Source of the DNA: MPNP01 sp963668325
Lineage (GTDB): Bacteria; Pseudomonadota; Alphaproteobacteria; Rhodobacterales; Rhodobacteraceae
DNA: 64,000 nt
Assembly: GCA_963668325.1 (NCBI GenBank)
Contig: OY764222.1
Span: forward strand, 3,038,001-3,102,000
Direction of reading: 5' to 3'
Position 1 is the stretch's first letter, and each line of letters opens with the position of its first letter. Positions 36,995 through 46,231 of the stretch are shown piece by piece. The translations under genes were made by a program, and so were the position numbers. Below the pieces are notes generated by a model that saw nothing but the letters and a program-made list of their open reading frames with translations, was not told where the DNA came from and ran no database searches.

Positions 36995-37777
36995 ATGAAG
37001 ATCTCGACTTATAATATCAATGGCATCAGGGTCCGGCTGCCCAGAATAATTGATTGGTTAAAGGTTGCCAAACCGGATGTGGTTTTACTCCAGGAAATCA
37101 AGTGCGAAAATGATAAGTTCCCCGAATCAGAGTTTAGTGATCTTGGCTATAACGTAGCAATCAACGGCCAAAAGGGCTATAATGGCGTCGCCATTCTATC
37201 AAAATATCCACTTGAAGATGTGGTTAGTGGATTGCCAGGTAATGATTCTGATACTCAGGCAAGATGGATTGAGGCAGTGATCCAAGGTGAAAATAAAATC
37301 GTTCGTGTTTGTTGCCTTTATTTACCCAACGGTAACCCGGTGCCAGGTGAAAAATATGACTACAAGCTCGCCTGGATGAAACGGTTACAAGACCGGGCCG
37401 CGGAACTTCTTCAATTGGAAGAGCCCTTGATCATGGCTGGGGATTATAACGTTATTCCACAAATTGAAGATGCTCAACATCCTGAAAAATGGCGAGATGA
37501 TGCCCTCTTTCGCCTTGAAACACGAGCCGAATGGCGGAAATTACTAAATCTGGGCTTCCAAGATGCCTTCAGGCTTAAGAATCAACAGGATGGTCACTTT
37601 ACATTTTGGGATTTTCAGGGGAATGCCTGGCATAAGAATGATGGTATCAGGATAGACCATTTGTTATTATCACCCCAAAGTGCTGATCTATTGCTTGAAT
37701 GTAAAATCGACAAGGAAGTCCGAGGTTGGGAAAAGCCTTCCGACCATGTCCCCATTTGGGTAAAACTTGATTGCTGA
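36995..37777 (+). CDS. xth: Exodeoxyribonuclease III
   Basis: 260-residue endonuclease/exonuclease/phosphatase-fold AP endonuclease of base-excision repair. It has MKISTYNINGIRVR, VLLQEIKCENDKFP (metal Glu), GYNGVAILSK, MAGDYNVIP, and RIDHLLLSPQ and EKPSDHVPIWVKL (catalytic Asp/His). ATG 36995 gives the family N-terminus; a TTG one codon earlier is also possible. Confidence 0.95.
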   Translation: MKISTYNINGIRVRLPRIIDWLKVAKPDVVLLQEIKCENDKFPESEFSDLGYNVAINGQKGYNGVAILSKYPLEDVVSGLPGNDSDTQARWIEAVIQGENKIVRVCCLYLPNGNPVPGEKYDYKLAWMKRLQDRAAELLQLEEPLIMAGDYNVIPQIEDAQHPEKWRDDALFRLETRAEWRKLLNLGFQDAFRLKNQQDGHFTFWDFQGNAWHKNDGIRIDHLLLSPQSADLLLECKIDKEVRGWEKPSDHVPIWVKLDC

Positions 37778-38073
37778 ATTCAGTTTACATCAAATGAATG
37801 GCGCGTTAGTTCGGCAAGCCTTGTCGTATCAATATTCACTATACAACCATAACTATAGTAATTCCCAAGCCTTCAAACTCTGTTTGGGATAGTTCCGAAA
37901 TATCCTATTTCTTAATTATTTTGGGTAAAATGTTTCACCAATCATTCCTCACCCTTCCCCTGGATTAGCCGAAACGACTGTTCAGGGTTTTCCACATCAT
38001 AATTTTGCCCTGGGGTTTTTATTCTCACCAATCAAGACCAAGTGATGTATAATGTGAACTGGAATGAGTATGT

Positions 38074-39630
38074 ATGACCAAACCATTTGATGCGGCAGGG
38101 CTACAAGATTTTTTGGAGGACCAGGACCGAAAAACAAATCCATTCTTTGTCGGACGCGAGGACCTTCAGAACAGGATTGCTATAAAATCCAAAATTATAA
38201 GCCGACAATATTTGGAACGTTCACGTAGTAATCCAGCAGGTGGTGAGACCCAAGTGATTAAAGGAACACCGGGTATTGGCAAGACTTCGTTGTTGGCGAA
38301 GTTCAAACAGAACTGTATTGATCAATTGAATGATGAATCCGAGGACTATAAGACCATCCCGATCTATATCCCCCATCCCGATTATTTAGCGATTGATTTA
38401 TTAAGGGAATGTATCAAGGAAACTCGACACGAGCTGAACAAAAAGATTACCCTTGAGAGTACCAGACAAAAGACCGTTGATGCCTTGCAGATGTTTTCCT
38501 CCGCTTCGGCATTAAGGTTGAATGTGGGAGTACATCAAAGCAACCCGGTAAAGATTATTGTACCCAAGAAGTGTACCATCCTACTGATGATTGACGAAGT
38601 GCAGAGCATCTCTCCTGATCCTGGTACAGAAATAGCCAAAATGATTTTTAATCTTGATAGTGGAAGCTGTGGCTATCCGATATTTCCTGTTCTGGCTGGT
38701 CTGTCCAACAGTACAGGGGTTCTCCAGCAGATTGGGATCACCAGATTCGGAAGGGATGCCGAACATCAATTACAACCTCTATCCTTATCGGAGATCAAGG
38801 AATCCATTGAAAAATTTATGGATCATTTTCATCTCCGAACCAAGCCCAAATTAACCTCTGAGTGGGGCAACCGGATAGGTGGCTGGGTGGATGGCTGGCC
38901 CAAGCATGTGGAGAACACCTTGGCTTCTTTATGTGAGGAACTTTTGACAACGGAAGGAGACCTGTCGGAGGTAGATCCCCTTAAGGTTAAACTCAGAGCA
39001 ACACAACGCCGCATTGCTTACTACAATTCCTGTTTTGGGGCGTTTAATTCTATCCCCAAGATTGTTGGAGCAATCATGGCCGATATTGGACCAAAGCCAA
39101 GAGAACTGGTAGATATTCTAGCAAATATCTTTAAATTACTTGAAAAACCTCAGTGGAGCCAAATAACCCCTAATTCTACACTGCCGCCCCTTAATTATGA
39201 ATTTCTGCTTCATCATGGATTAATTGATAGAATTGAAAGAGATCCTGCAATATTCGAATGTCCGATACCATCCTTACAATCATATGCGGTAGCCTGGACG
39301 GGTTCCCCACTTCATGTTTCAGCCTATGCTGGCGATCTGGAATCTCTCGGTAAGGATTTGGCTACAGGGTATGAGATTAACGGTGTGGATGATTGGGGAC
39401 GGACACCTCTTCATTTGGCGGCTGAATACAATTGGGATCAAGTTGTCCAGATTTTATTGGGAAAGGGTGCCGACCCTCAGATACAAGATAACAGAAAGCG
39501 CTTACCCCTTGATATGGCCAAGGAGGGAAGTGCGACCCATGATTTGATAGATAAGGTAACATATCCAAGCCCATCACCATCCAATTCCAGGGATTATGAC
39601 TATGGGCTTGATCCCTCGCCGGTCACTTAA
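38074..39630 (+). CDS. AAA ATPase with C-terminal ankyrin repeats
   Basis: 518 residues. After an N-terminal FFVGREDLQNRI box (typical of ORC/STAND-type ATPases) comes Walker A KGTPGIGKTSLLAKF (about 63-77) and Walker B CTILLMIDEVQSISP (about 167-181), then LAGLSNSTGVLQQIGITRFGRDAEHQLQPLS with a sensor-like Arg. A winged-helix-like region follows, and at about 408-480 two ankyrin repeats: SPLHVSAYAGDLESLGKDLA and DDWGRTPLHLAAEYNWDQVVQILLGKGADP. The architecture resembles STAND-type sensors, some of which act in defence; there is no effector domain that I recognise. It stands alone. Confidence 0.75.
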   Translation: MTKPFDAAGLQDFLEDQDRKTNPFFVGREDLQNRIAIKSKIISRQYLERSRSNPAGGETQVIKGTPGIGKTSLLAKFKQNCIDQLNDESEDYKTIPIYIPHPDYLAIDLLRECIKETRHELNKKITLESTRQKTVDALQMFSSASALRLNVGVHQSNPVKIIVPKKCTILLMIDEVQSISPDPGTEIAKMIFNLDSGSCGYPIFPVLAGLSNSTGVLQQIGITRFGRDAEHQLQPLSLSEIKESIEKFMDHFHLRTKPKLTSEWGNRIGGWVDGWPKHVENTLASLCEELLTTEGDLSEVDPLKVKLRATQRRIAYYNSCFGAFNSIPKIVGAIMADIGPKPRELVDILANIFKLLEKPQWSQITPNSTLPPLNYEFLLHHGLIDRIERDPAIFECPIPSLQSYAVAWTGSPLHVSAYAGDLESLGKDLATGYEINGVDDWGRTPLHLAAEYNWDQVVQILLGKGADPQIQDNRKRLPLDMAKEGSATHDLIDKVTYPSPSPSNSRDYDYGLDPSPVT

Positions 39631-39740
39631 AGGTAAGAATTATATTTACATGGAATAAACACAACCGAGTTGGCGGTTTGGTTGCTACAAACTAACATCA
39701 CAAAAAGGTAAAGAAATGGAGCTAACCTTAGCTTAATTCT

Positions 39741-40910
39741 CTACATACCTCTGTAAATCCAGGTATAGCGGTTTGCTATTAAACCAGGAAGAGATTTATT
39801 GACCAAGACCAAAGTTGTATTCCTTAGTTGAGATATAAGGCCTCCTTGTAAATGGTTGATCCAAGCTTGAGAATTGGACAGGTTAACTATTCTATTTAAC
39901 CTGTTAAACCTTTTTGCCTTGAACAGATTGAAAGCTTCCGTAGTGTTTGACTGTTCGCTAAGTGCAGATGCGAGTACCCATCCGTCTTCAATGGCCATAT
40001 TCCCCCCTTGGGCCAGGAAAGGAGGCATTGGGTGTAATGCATCTCCGCAAAGACATACCTTCCCTGAAAACCATATTGGCTGGACAAAGCCTTTGGATAA
40101 ATAATTGGTTCGGATTTCTGAAGCGGTCGTAAGAAGTTTGTCAAGATAAGGATGAGTACTGAATCCAGATAAGAGTTCAGTTAAATCAGAATCGTTGGAA
40201 GCCATACCTACAACAGGTCTTATGGCTACGAAATTCAATTGTTTTCCCTTGTCAATCAAATAGGTGACCAGATGTTGACCAGGGTACATGAAAAGATTGA
40301 CACCTGATTTGATATCACCTGTATCAATCCTTTCCGTTGGTACCAGCCCTCTCAAAGCAATAAAATCGGATTTATGTTTTTCTCCATCAGGATTAAGTTT
40401 TTGGCCGATAGCTGATCCATAACCATCGGCACCTAGCAGTAGCGAGGAGGAATATTCTTTGCCATCCTCGGACCTGAAATTAACTTTTTCTGTGGAAAAC
40501 TCTTCCAGAAAGATTTTCTGGTTAAAGTAAAACATAACGCCCAATTTCTTTGCCCTTTCACAAAGAATTTTAATAAGTGAACCACGATGGCAAGTAATGT
40601 AACCCAATTCATCCCCCTTGGCGAACTGGTTTAAATCCATTGAGTAAAGCCTTTTGGAGGTCAATCCATCGAAAACAGAAATATTCTCTCCGGGACTTGA
40701 GATTTCTCTTAGTTTCACTTCTAGTCCCAACCTTGCAAGAATCTCAGAGCCATTGGGGGTAATTTGAATTCCCATCCCACCCAAATTCTCTTCTGCCTCC
40801 TTTTCATAAATCGTGGAGGTCATCCCCTTTTCAGCCAAGGATATTGCCAATACTAATCCCGCCAGACCACTCCCAACTATGGCGATATTATCCAAGTGGT
40901 TATTGGCCAT
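39741..40910 (-). CDS. FAD-dependent monooxygenase (salicylate hydroxylase-like)
   Basis: 389 residues of the aromatic-hydroxylase flavoprotein group. It has the dinucleotide motif IAIVGSGLAGLVLAISLAEKG, the Glu in YEKE, the DG-type motif LLGADGYGSAIGQ, and the second FAD motif CLCGDALHPMPPFLAQGGNMAIEDGWVLA. Uses NAD(P)H and O2 to hydroxylate an aromatic or similar substrate; the substrate is not deducible. Divergent from the catabolic cluster to its right. Confidence 0.85.
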   Translation of the reverse strand: MANNHLDNIAIVGSGLAGLVLAISLAEKGMTSTIYEKEAEENLGGMGIQITPNGSEILARLGLEVKLREISSPGENISVFDGLTSKRLYSMDLNQFAKGDELGYITCHRGSLIKILCERAKKLGVMFYFNQKIFLEEFSTEKVNFRSEDGKEYSSSLLLGADGYGSAIGQKLNPDGEKHKSDFIALRGLVPTERIDTGDIKSGVNLFMYPGQHLVTYLIDKGKQLNFVAIRPVVGMASNDSDLTELLSGFSTHPYLDKLLTTASEIRTNYLSKGFVQPIWFSGKVCLCGDALHPMPPFLAQGGNMAIEDGWVLASALSEQSNTTEAFNLFKAKRFNRLNRIVNLSNSQAWINHLQGGLISQLRNTTLVLVNKSLPGLIANRYTWIYRGM

Positions 40911-41070
40911 TAAGAACTTTCCAGGAAAATGACATTCTTACTGAAATCCTGTTTAGTGGATTACTTCTATTATTATTTAAATTATATTATGTATCCGATG
41001 AATGGTATATTCCACACTTCTATGAAGTAAAACACCCGTCTCAGTAATTGGATTTAGCTAGGATATTGCG

Positions 41071-41238
41071 TTGTTAGTAATTTTAGGTGCCTTTTTGGGT
41101 GTTTTATGGGGATTTTACCTGGCACATAAAAAAAAGGGTTCTCGTCTTGATAAACTCCATTATTGCCTTTCCTTTGCAATTGCCTTCGGCTTATTGTTTT
41201 GGATTTTAACCCTGATTATCAGTTGGTACTGGATTTAA
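41071..41238 (+). CDS. Small two-helix membrane protein
   Basis: 55 codons from TTG 41071 to TAA 41236-41238, behind an AGGA at about 7 bases. The product has a first hydrophobic helix VILGAFLGVLWGFYLA, a basic loop HKKKGSRLDKLHY and a second helix LSFAIAFGLLFWILTLIISWYW, so it should be an inner-membrane hairpin. It ends 4 bases before the agmatinase-like gene, suggesting co-transcription. No family is recognised; a function is not proposed. Confidence 0.6.
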   Translation: MLVILGAFLGVLWGFYLAHKKKGSRLDKLHYCLSFAIAFGLLFWILTLIISWYWI

Positions 41239-41242
41239 CTAA

Positions 41243-42190
41243 ATGATTGAGGAAAAAAGTATCTTAGGAAGCTTTGGTTACTCCAAAACTCCCAGCTTTT
41301 CAGGACTACCAACCTTTTTTGCCCAGCCATACTGCAAAAATCTACAAAATGTCGATATTGCTGTCTCTGGAGTTCCTTTTGATTGTGCAACAAGCAATAG
41401 ACCAGGGACAAGATTTGGACCAAGGGGCATCAGGGAAGCATCTCTCTTGCAAATCCACGAAGCCCCTTACGGGTGGAATGTTGATCCCTTAACAGATTTT
41501 AAAATTATCGATTATGGCGACCTGCTGATTGATTATGGGAATGTAAGTGGATTCCCACAAGGACTTCAAAATCATGTAAGGGAAATTCTCAGGGCAAATG
41601 TTGCTTCCTTGGTTTTGGGTGGGGATCATTTTATAACCTATCCAATTTTGAAGGCACATGCTGAACTCTATGGAAAGTTTTCAATTCTTCAATTTGATGC
41701 CCACACCGACACCTGGAAGGCCAATGACCCTTCTGACATTGATCATGGAACAATGCTGTTTCATGCCATTAATGATGACATTATTGATCCTTGCACTTCC
41801 ATACAGGTAGGAATAAGAACCACCAATCATGATCCTATGGGGATGAACATTATTGACGCGTTTGAAGTGCATGAAAAGGGCCCGAATTATGTAGCAAAAC
41901 AAATCAAGGAAATCCTTGGTGACAAACCAACCTACCTGACCTTCGATATAGATTCATTGGATCCTGCCTATGCCCCAGGTACCGGAACTCCAGTCTGGGG
42001 AGGATTAACCCCTGTTCAGGTTTCAGTAATCCTGCGAAATCTTATTGGAATAAATCTGATCGGTATGGATGTCGTTGAAGTTTCACCACCATATGACACT
42101 TCAGGAATTACTTCCATCGCTGGTGCCCATGCTGCCATTGAGTTGATTTGCCTTTGGGCTTCGGGACAACAAAAAAATACTAAAATCTAA
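41243..42190 (+). CDS. Agmatinase/ureohydrolase-family protein
   Basis: 315 residues of the arginase fold. The binuclear Mn ligands are visible in GGDHFITYPI, QFDAHTDTW (DAHxD) and TFDIDSLDPAYAPGTGTP (DxD). The N-terminal FSGLPTFFAQPYC and GVPFDCATSNRPGTRFGPRGIREAS is the agmatinase pattern. It releases urea from agmatine or another guanidino compound; the substrate is inferred only to class. It leads a tight rightward run with the zinc dehydrogenase 9 bases on and the dehydratase 5 bases after that. Confidence 0.88.
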   Translation: MIEEKSILGSFGYSKTPSFSGLPTFFAQPYCKNLQNVDIAVSGVPFDCATSNRPGTRFGPRGIREASLLQIHEAPYGWNVDPLTDFKIIDYGDLLIDYGNVSGFPQGLQNHVREILRANVASLVLGGDHFITYPILKAHAELYGKFSILQFDAHTDTWKANDPSDIDHGTMLFHAINDDIIDPCTSIQVGIRTTNHDPMGMNIIDAFEVHEKGPNYVAKQIKEILGDKPTYLTFDIDSLDPAYAPGTGTPVWGGLTPVQVSVILRNLIGINLIGMDVVEVSPPYDTSGITSIAGAHAAIELICLWASGQQKNTKI

Positions 42191-42199
42191 GGGGAAATT

Positions 42200-43276
42200 A
42201 TGAAAGCAGCAGTTTGCCGTGAATTTGGTGGTTCTTTAACCATAGAAGAGATTACCCTGCGAGAAACCCGTCAAGAAGAGGTGTTGGTCAAAATCCTTGC
42301 CTGTGCCGTATGCCATTCTGATATTTCATTTATGGAAGGAGCATGGGGCGGAGACCTTCCTGCTGTTTATGGGCACGAAGCTGCTGGAGAAATTGTAGAG
42401 ATCGGTGAGGGAGTTAAGGATTACCGGGTTGGTGACAAGGTACTCGTAACACTCATAAGATCCTGCTCCGAATGTATCTCCTGTAAAAAACAAGCACCGG
42501 TTACATGTGAAGAACCTTATGATCGTCTTGGCCAGAGTCCAATTAAAGGTGTTGATGGTCCCTTTGAACATGGCTTGAGTACGGGAGCCTTTGCTGAAAT
42601 GGCTTTAGTCCACCATTCCCAAATTCATAAAGTCCCTGCTGATCTCTCTCCTGCTGTTGCATCTCTCCTGTCCTGTGGAGTCATCACAGGGTTTGGTGCC
42701 GTCAAAAACACAGCACAGATGGAAAAAGGAAGTACGGTTGCGGTCGTTGGAGTTGGCGGTGTTGGGTTAAACAGCATCCAGGGTGCAAGAGTTGGTGGTG
42801 CTGAAAGAATTATTGCCGTAGATATTGATTCCAACAAGTTGGAACAAGCAAGGGCGTTTGGAGCAACAGATGTTGTCCTGGCAGGCAAGACATCCCATAG
42901 AACAATCAGGAAAATGACTGGTGGTAGGGGTGTTGATTACACCTTCATAACCGTTGGTGCGGGAATTGCCTACAATACCGCCTTTAAATACCTTGCACCA
43001 AAAGGCGAAGTCATAGCCGTGGGTATGCCACCCGCCGATGTGATCGCCAATTGGGTCCCGGTAAACCTGGCCTATATGGGACAATCCATTCGGGGTTCCA
43101 AAATGGGGGACACTGTACTGGCAAGAGATATCCCCTACCTAATTGAACTTTACGAAAATGGTGACCTACTTCTTGATGAGTTGGTCACTGGTACATTCTC
43201 CCTTGATCAAATCAACGAGGCGATTGAAGAAGTCAAATTGGGGCGAGTACGTCGTAATGTTATTGTTTTCGAGTAA
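42200..43276 (+). CDS. Zinc-dependent alcohol dehydrogenase
   Basis: 358 residues of the medium-chain dehydrogenase family. Catalytic zinc residues are in AVCHSDISFMEG and YGHEAAGEIVEIGEG, the structural zinc cysteines in CSECISCKKQAPVTC, and the NAD-binding VAVVGVGGVGLNSIQGARVGGAERIIAVDI. It resembles class III/aryl-alcohol type enzymes. In this cluster it may oxidise a sugar or sugar alcohol. Behind GGGGAAA. Confidence 0.9.
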   Translation: MKAAVCREFGGSLTIEEITLRETRQEEVLVKILACAVCHSDISFMEGAWGGDLPAVYGHEAAGEIVEIGEGVKDYRVGDKVLVTLIRSCSECISCKKQAPVTCEEPYDRLGQSPIKGVDGPFEHGLSTGAFAEMALVHHSQIHKVPADLSPAVASLLSCGVITGFGAVKNTAQMEKGSTVAVVGVGGVGLNSIQGARVGGAERIIAVDIDSNKLEQARAFGATDVVLAGKTSHRTIRKMTGGRGVDYTFITVGAGIAYNTAFKYLAPKGEVIAVGMPPADVIANWVPVNLAYMGQSIRGSKMGDTVLARDIPYLIELYENGDLLLDELVTGTFSLDQINEAIEEVKLGRVRRNVIVFE

Positions 43277-43281
43277 GGGTC

Positions 43282-44520
43282 ATGAAACTTGAAAGTTTAG
43301 AAGTTTTTGTTGTCGAAAACCAGCCGCCCGGATGGGGAGGCAGGTATTTCATCTTCGTCAAGTTGGTCACCTCATGTGGTATTACAGGCTTTGGCGAAGT
43401 CTATTCTGCTTCTGTTGGTCCCGAAGCAATGAAGACAGTTATCCAGGATGTCTTCGAAAGGCATATGTTGGGAAGTTTCCCAGGTGATATCGAGCTCATG
43501 TTTCGTCGAGCCTACTCCTCCGGTTTTACCCAAAGACCAGATCTAACAGTTATTGGGGCATTCTCAGGATTGGAAATCGCCTGCTGGGATATTATGGGAA
43601 AAGCATACAACCTCCCTGTCTACTCATTCCTGGGAGGGTTGATAAATAAGAGAATCAGAACCTATAGCTACATCTATCCCCTACCGGAACATGATTTGAT
43701 GGAGTTCTGGTCAAGTCCGGAAATGAATGCAGAATCAGCTCTGAATATGGTGGACCAAGGATTTACAGCTGTGAAGTTCGACCCTGCGGGACCCTATACC
43801 ATTTACGGAGGGCATCAACCTTCAATGAGAGATATCGAACAATCCGTTGCTTTTTGTCGTACACTTCGAGAAGCCATAGGAGACAAGGCAGATCTTTTAT
43901 TTGGTACCCATGGTCAGTTTACTACTTCCGGGGCCATCAGGCTCGCCAATGTTCTGGAAGAATTTTCTCCTCTTTGGTTTGAAGAACCAATACCGCCGGA
44001 TAATCTGGATGAATTCACAAGGATATCAAAGGCATGCAGGATTCCTATTGCTACTGGGGAAAGATTAACCACCAAGGCCGAATTTTCGGCTGTCTTGAAG
44101 TCTGGAGGTGCATCTATTCTTCAACCTGCCCTCGGTCGGTCTGGTGGGATACTGGAAACCAAAAAAATTGCAGCTATAGCCGAAGTATTCAATGCTTCAA
44201 TTGCCCCTCACCTTTACGCCGGCCCAGTTGAGTGGGCAGCGAATATACAGTTGGCAGCCTGTATTCCCAATTTCCTGATACTTGAAACTATCGGTACCGG
44301 GGGTGATTTTCATCGCCAATTGATCGGTGATATTCCAATATGGGAAAAAGGATATGTCATTCCTCCCAAGGGACCAGGATTGGGAATTGAATTCAATGAG
44401 GAGTTGGCAAGGTCATTACCTTATAGAGGCAAGAAACTTCATCTTGAGATGCAAAATGATCCATGTCGTTATGACAGGCCAAACTCATTTGCCGGCGGTG
44501 CTCCACCCAAAGAATTTTGA
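43282..44520 (+). CDS. Mandelate racemase/muconate lactonizing family dehydratase (sugar-acid type)
   Basis: 412 residues of the enolase superfamily. Visible elements are the capping domain WGGRYFIFVKLVTSCGITGFGE, TAVKFDPAGPYTIYGGHQPS, metal ligands in LLFGTHGQFTTSG, WFEEPIPPDNLDEF and IATGERLTTK, and the His in IAPHLYAGPVEWAANIQ. The layout fits the mannonate/galactonate dehydratase-like branch, which makes 2-keto-3-deoxy sugar acids. The neighbouring TRAP transporter and 2-keto-3-deoxygalactonokinase support a sugar-acid substrate. Confidence 0.85.
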   Translation: MKLESLEVFVVENQPPGWGGRYFIFVKLVTSCGITGFGEVYSASVGPEAMKTVIQDVFERHMLGSFPGDIELMFRRAYSSGFTQRPDLTVIGAFSGLEIACWDIMGKAYNLPVYSFLGGLINKRIRTYSYIYPLPEHDLMEFWSSPEMNAESALNMVDQGFTAVKFDPAGPYTIYGGHQPSMRDIEQSVAFCRTLREAIGDKADLLFGTHGQFTTSGAIRLANVLEEFSPLWFEEPIPPDNLDEFTRISKACRIPIATGERLTTKAEFSAVLKSGGASILQPALGRSGGILETKKIAAIAEVFNASIAPHLYAGPVEWAANIQLAACIPNFLILETIGTGGDFHRQLIGDIPIWEKGYVIPPKGPGLGIEFNEELARSLPYRGKKLHLEMQNDPCRYDRPNSFAGGAPPKEF

Positions 44521-44711
44521 ATTTTATCTAACATCCTCATCACATAAATTTGAAATAAGCAAATTTCCCATTTATAATCTTTCAGATCGGGAGATTACCA
44601 TTGAAGGAATTCATTAGGGTGGTTCTTTGATATTTTACTTTCAAATTATCGACGATGCCCTTCCGGATTACTTCTAGGTTTTTCTTTTTTTCTATTTGAT
44701 TGAGAGGAACC

Positions 44712-45692
44712 ATGAAAAAATTATTCATTTTTATTATCACCATTACCTTCATCGGGTCTTATCAGGCTTCAGCAAGGGATTTTTCCCTGGCTTATTTCAT
44801 GGGTCCCAAACACCCTATGAACCAAGGGCTTTTTGAACCCTTTGCCGAAAAGCTCAATGAAGTTTCTGGCGGAAAATTAACTATAACACAATTTCCAGGT
44901 GGAGCTTTGAATTCAGTACCGCCAAAACAGTACTCAATCCTGCTGGATGGAGTTGCCGACATTGTTTTTACCCTACCAGGGTATACGGGAGAAATTTTTC
45001 CCAAGACCAACACCATCAGTTTTCCTGATATTTGTGTAACCGCAGAGGAATGTACCAGGGCACTTTTGCATGCCAGAGATATTCTGGAGGATGAGTTCGA
45101 TGCAAAAGTATTGGCTATTTGGGCCAATTCTTCGCCAGTTCTGCTAACCAAGGACAAACCGGTTCGGTCCCTTGAAGACATTCAGGGGATGAAAATCCGG
45201 GTCACTTCTAGCTTGAACGTACCCTTTGTCGAAGCTCTTGGAGCAAGTGCAGTCGCCCAGCCAGTCAGCGTTATCAATCAAAACCTGGCTAATGGTGTTA
45301 TTGATGCCATTGCAATTGATTCTGCAGGAATTGGGTCTTTTAAACTCCATGAACCGGCAAATTATCTAACGACATGGTTCCCGGGATCAGGCTCGGCCTT
45401 TGTTCTGCTTATGAACCAACAGGTCTATGATTCCCTATCGGACGAAGAAAAATCATGGATAGATGCTGCTTCAGATGACTCGCTATCCTTGGGTGCAGGT
45501 ATGGCTTATGACCGTTCAGCCGAGAGAGGATTGAAATTAGCCAGTGATGCCGGTGTTGAAATCATTGATATTTCAGATGAGGAGAAAGCAAGGTTTGAGG
45601 CCTTGGTTGCACCTGTTTACGAATCTTCACTATCCAATCAGGTTGGAGATTTAACTGTCAAGGAAGTTATAGCAACCATGATGGGAAATTAA
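44712..45692 (+). CDS. TRAP transporter substrate-binding protein (DctP family)
   Basis: 326 residues with a Sec signal peptide (MKKLFIFIITITFIGSYQASA). The mature part has the DctP features FMGPKHPMNQGLFEPFAEKLNEVSGGKLTI (split here), the conserved Arg segment IQGMKIRVTSSL binding the carboxylate, and NGVIDAIAID. It captures an organic acid in the periplasm. ATG 44712 follows GAGGA; a TTG four codons upstream is less likely. First of three TRAP genes. Confidence 0.93.
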   Translation: MKKLFIFIITITFIGSYQASARDFSLAYFMGPKHPMNQGLFEPFAEKLNEVSGGKLTITQFPGGALNSVPPKQYSILLDGVADIVFTLPGYTGEIFPKTNTISFPDICVTAEECTRALLHARDILEDEFDAKVLAIWANSSPVLLTKDKPVRSLEDIQGMKIRVTSSLNVPFVEALGASAVAQPVSVINQNLANGVIDAIAIDSAGIGSFKLHEPANYLTTWFPGSGSAFVLLMNQQVYDSLSDEEKSWIDAASDDSLSLGAGMAYDRSAERGLKLASDAGVEIIDISDEEKARFEALVAPVYESSLSNQVGDLTVKEVIATMMGN

Positions 45693-45697
45693 TTCCC

Positions 45698-46231
45698 ATG
45701 TCAGAATTGCCACCAGGCCATATACGGAGCTATGAAAAACTAGTTGGAGTAATAACCAATATTTTTCTTCTGATAGGCGGTCTTGGCCTTTTTGGGCTGG
45801 TGGTAATAACTGTAACAGCCGTTTTTTGGAGATATATTCTAAACAATCCAATTTTTGGGATAGAGGATATATCCACGCTGACATTGACGGTTGTTGTCGG
45901 TGCAGGTGTCATCAGTGCTGCGTGGAACCATAACCATATTGGTGTGAATATCATTCATTGGTTCTTCACCAGGAGGGTTACAAGATATTCAGATTTAATT
46001 GCAAGGATCCTTTTTCTGATAATTGCAGCCCTTTCGTCCTGGGCATTATTTATAAAAGGCAGTTGCGGTCTTCGTTGCGCTCTTATCACGAATAATCTGT
46101 TTATTAACCAAGCTCCTTTCTACTATTTCCTTGGGGCATCCTTACTTTGCTTGGGTACAATTTTATTACTGGATATCCTGATAGGCTTGATTTTCTGGAA
46201 TAAAGAAGATCCTAACAGCTTGGGTGATTGA
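45698..46231 (+). CDS. TRAP transporter small permease (DctQ family)
   Basis: 177 residues with four predicted membrane helices: IFLLIGGLGLFGLVVITVTAVFW, ISTLTLTVVVGAGVISAAW, LIARILFLIIAALSSWALFI and FYYFLGASLLCLGTILLLDILIG. The loop WRYILNNPIFGIEDIS and the His-rich NHNHIGVNII are DctQ hallmarks. Partner of the large permease; its TGA overlaps the next ATG. Confidence 0.92.
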   Translation: MSELPPGHIRSYEKLVGVITNIFLLIGGLGLFGLVVITVTAVFWRYILNNPIFGIEDISTLTLTVVVGAGVISAAWNHNHIGVNIIHWFFTRRVTRYSDLIARILFLIIAALSSWALFIKGSCGLRCALITNNLFINQAPFYYFLGASLLCLGTILLLDILIGLIFWNKEDPNSLGD

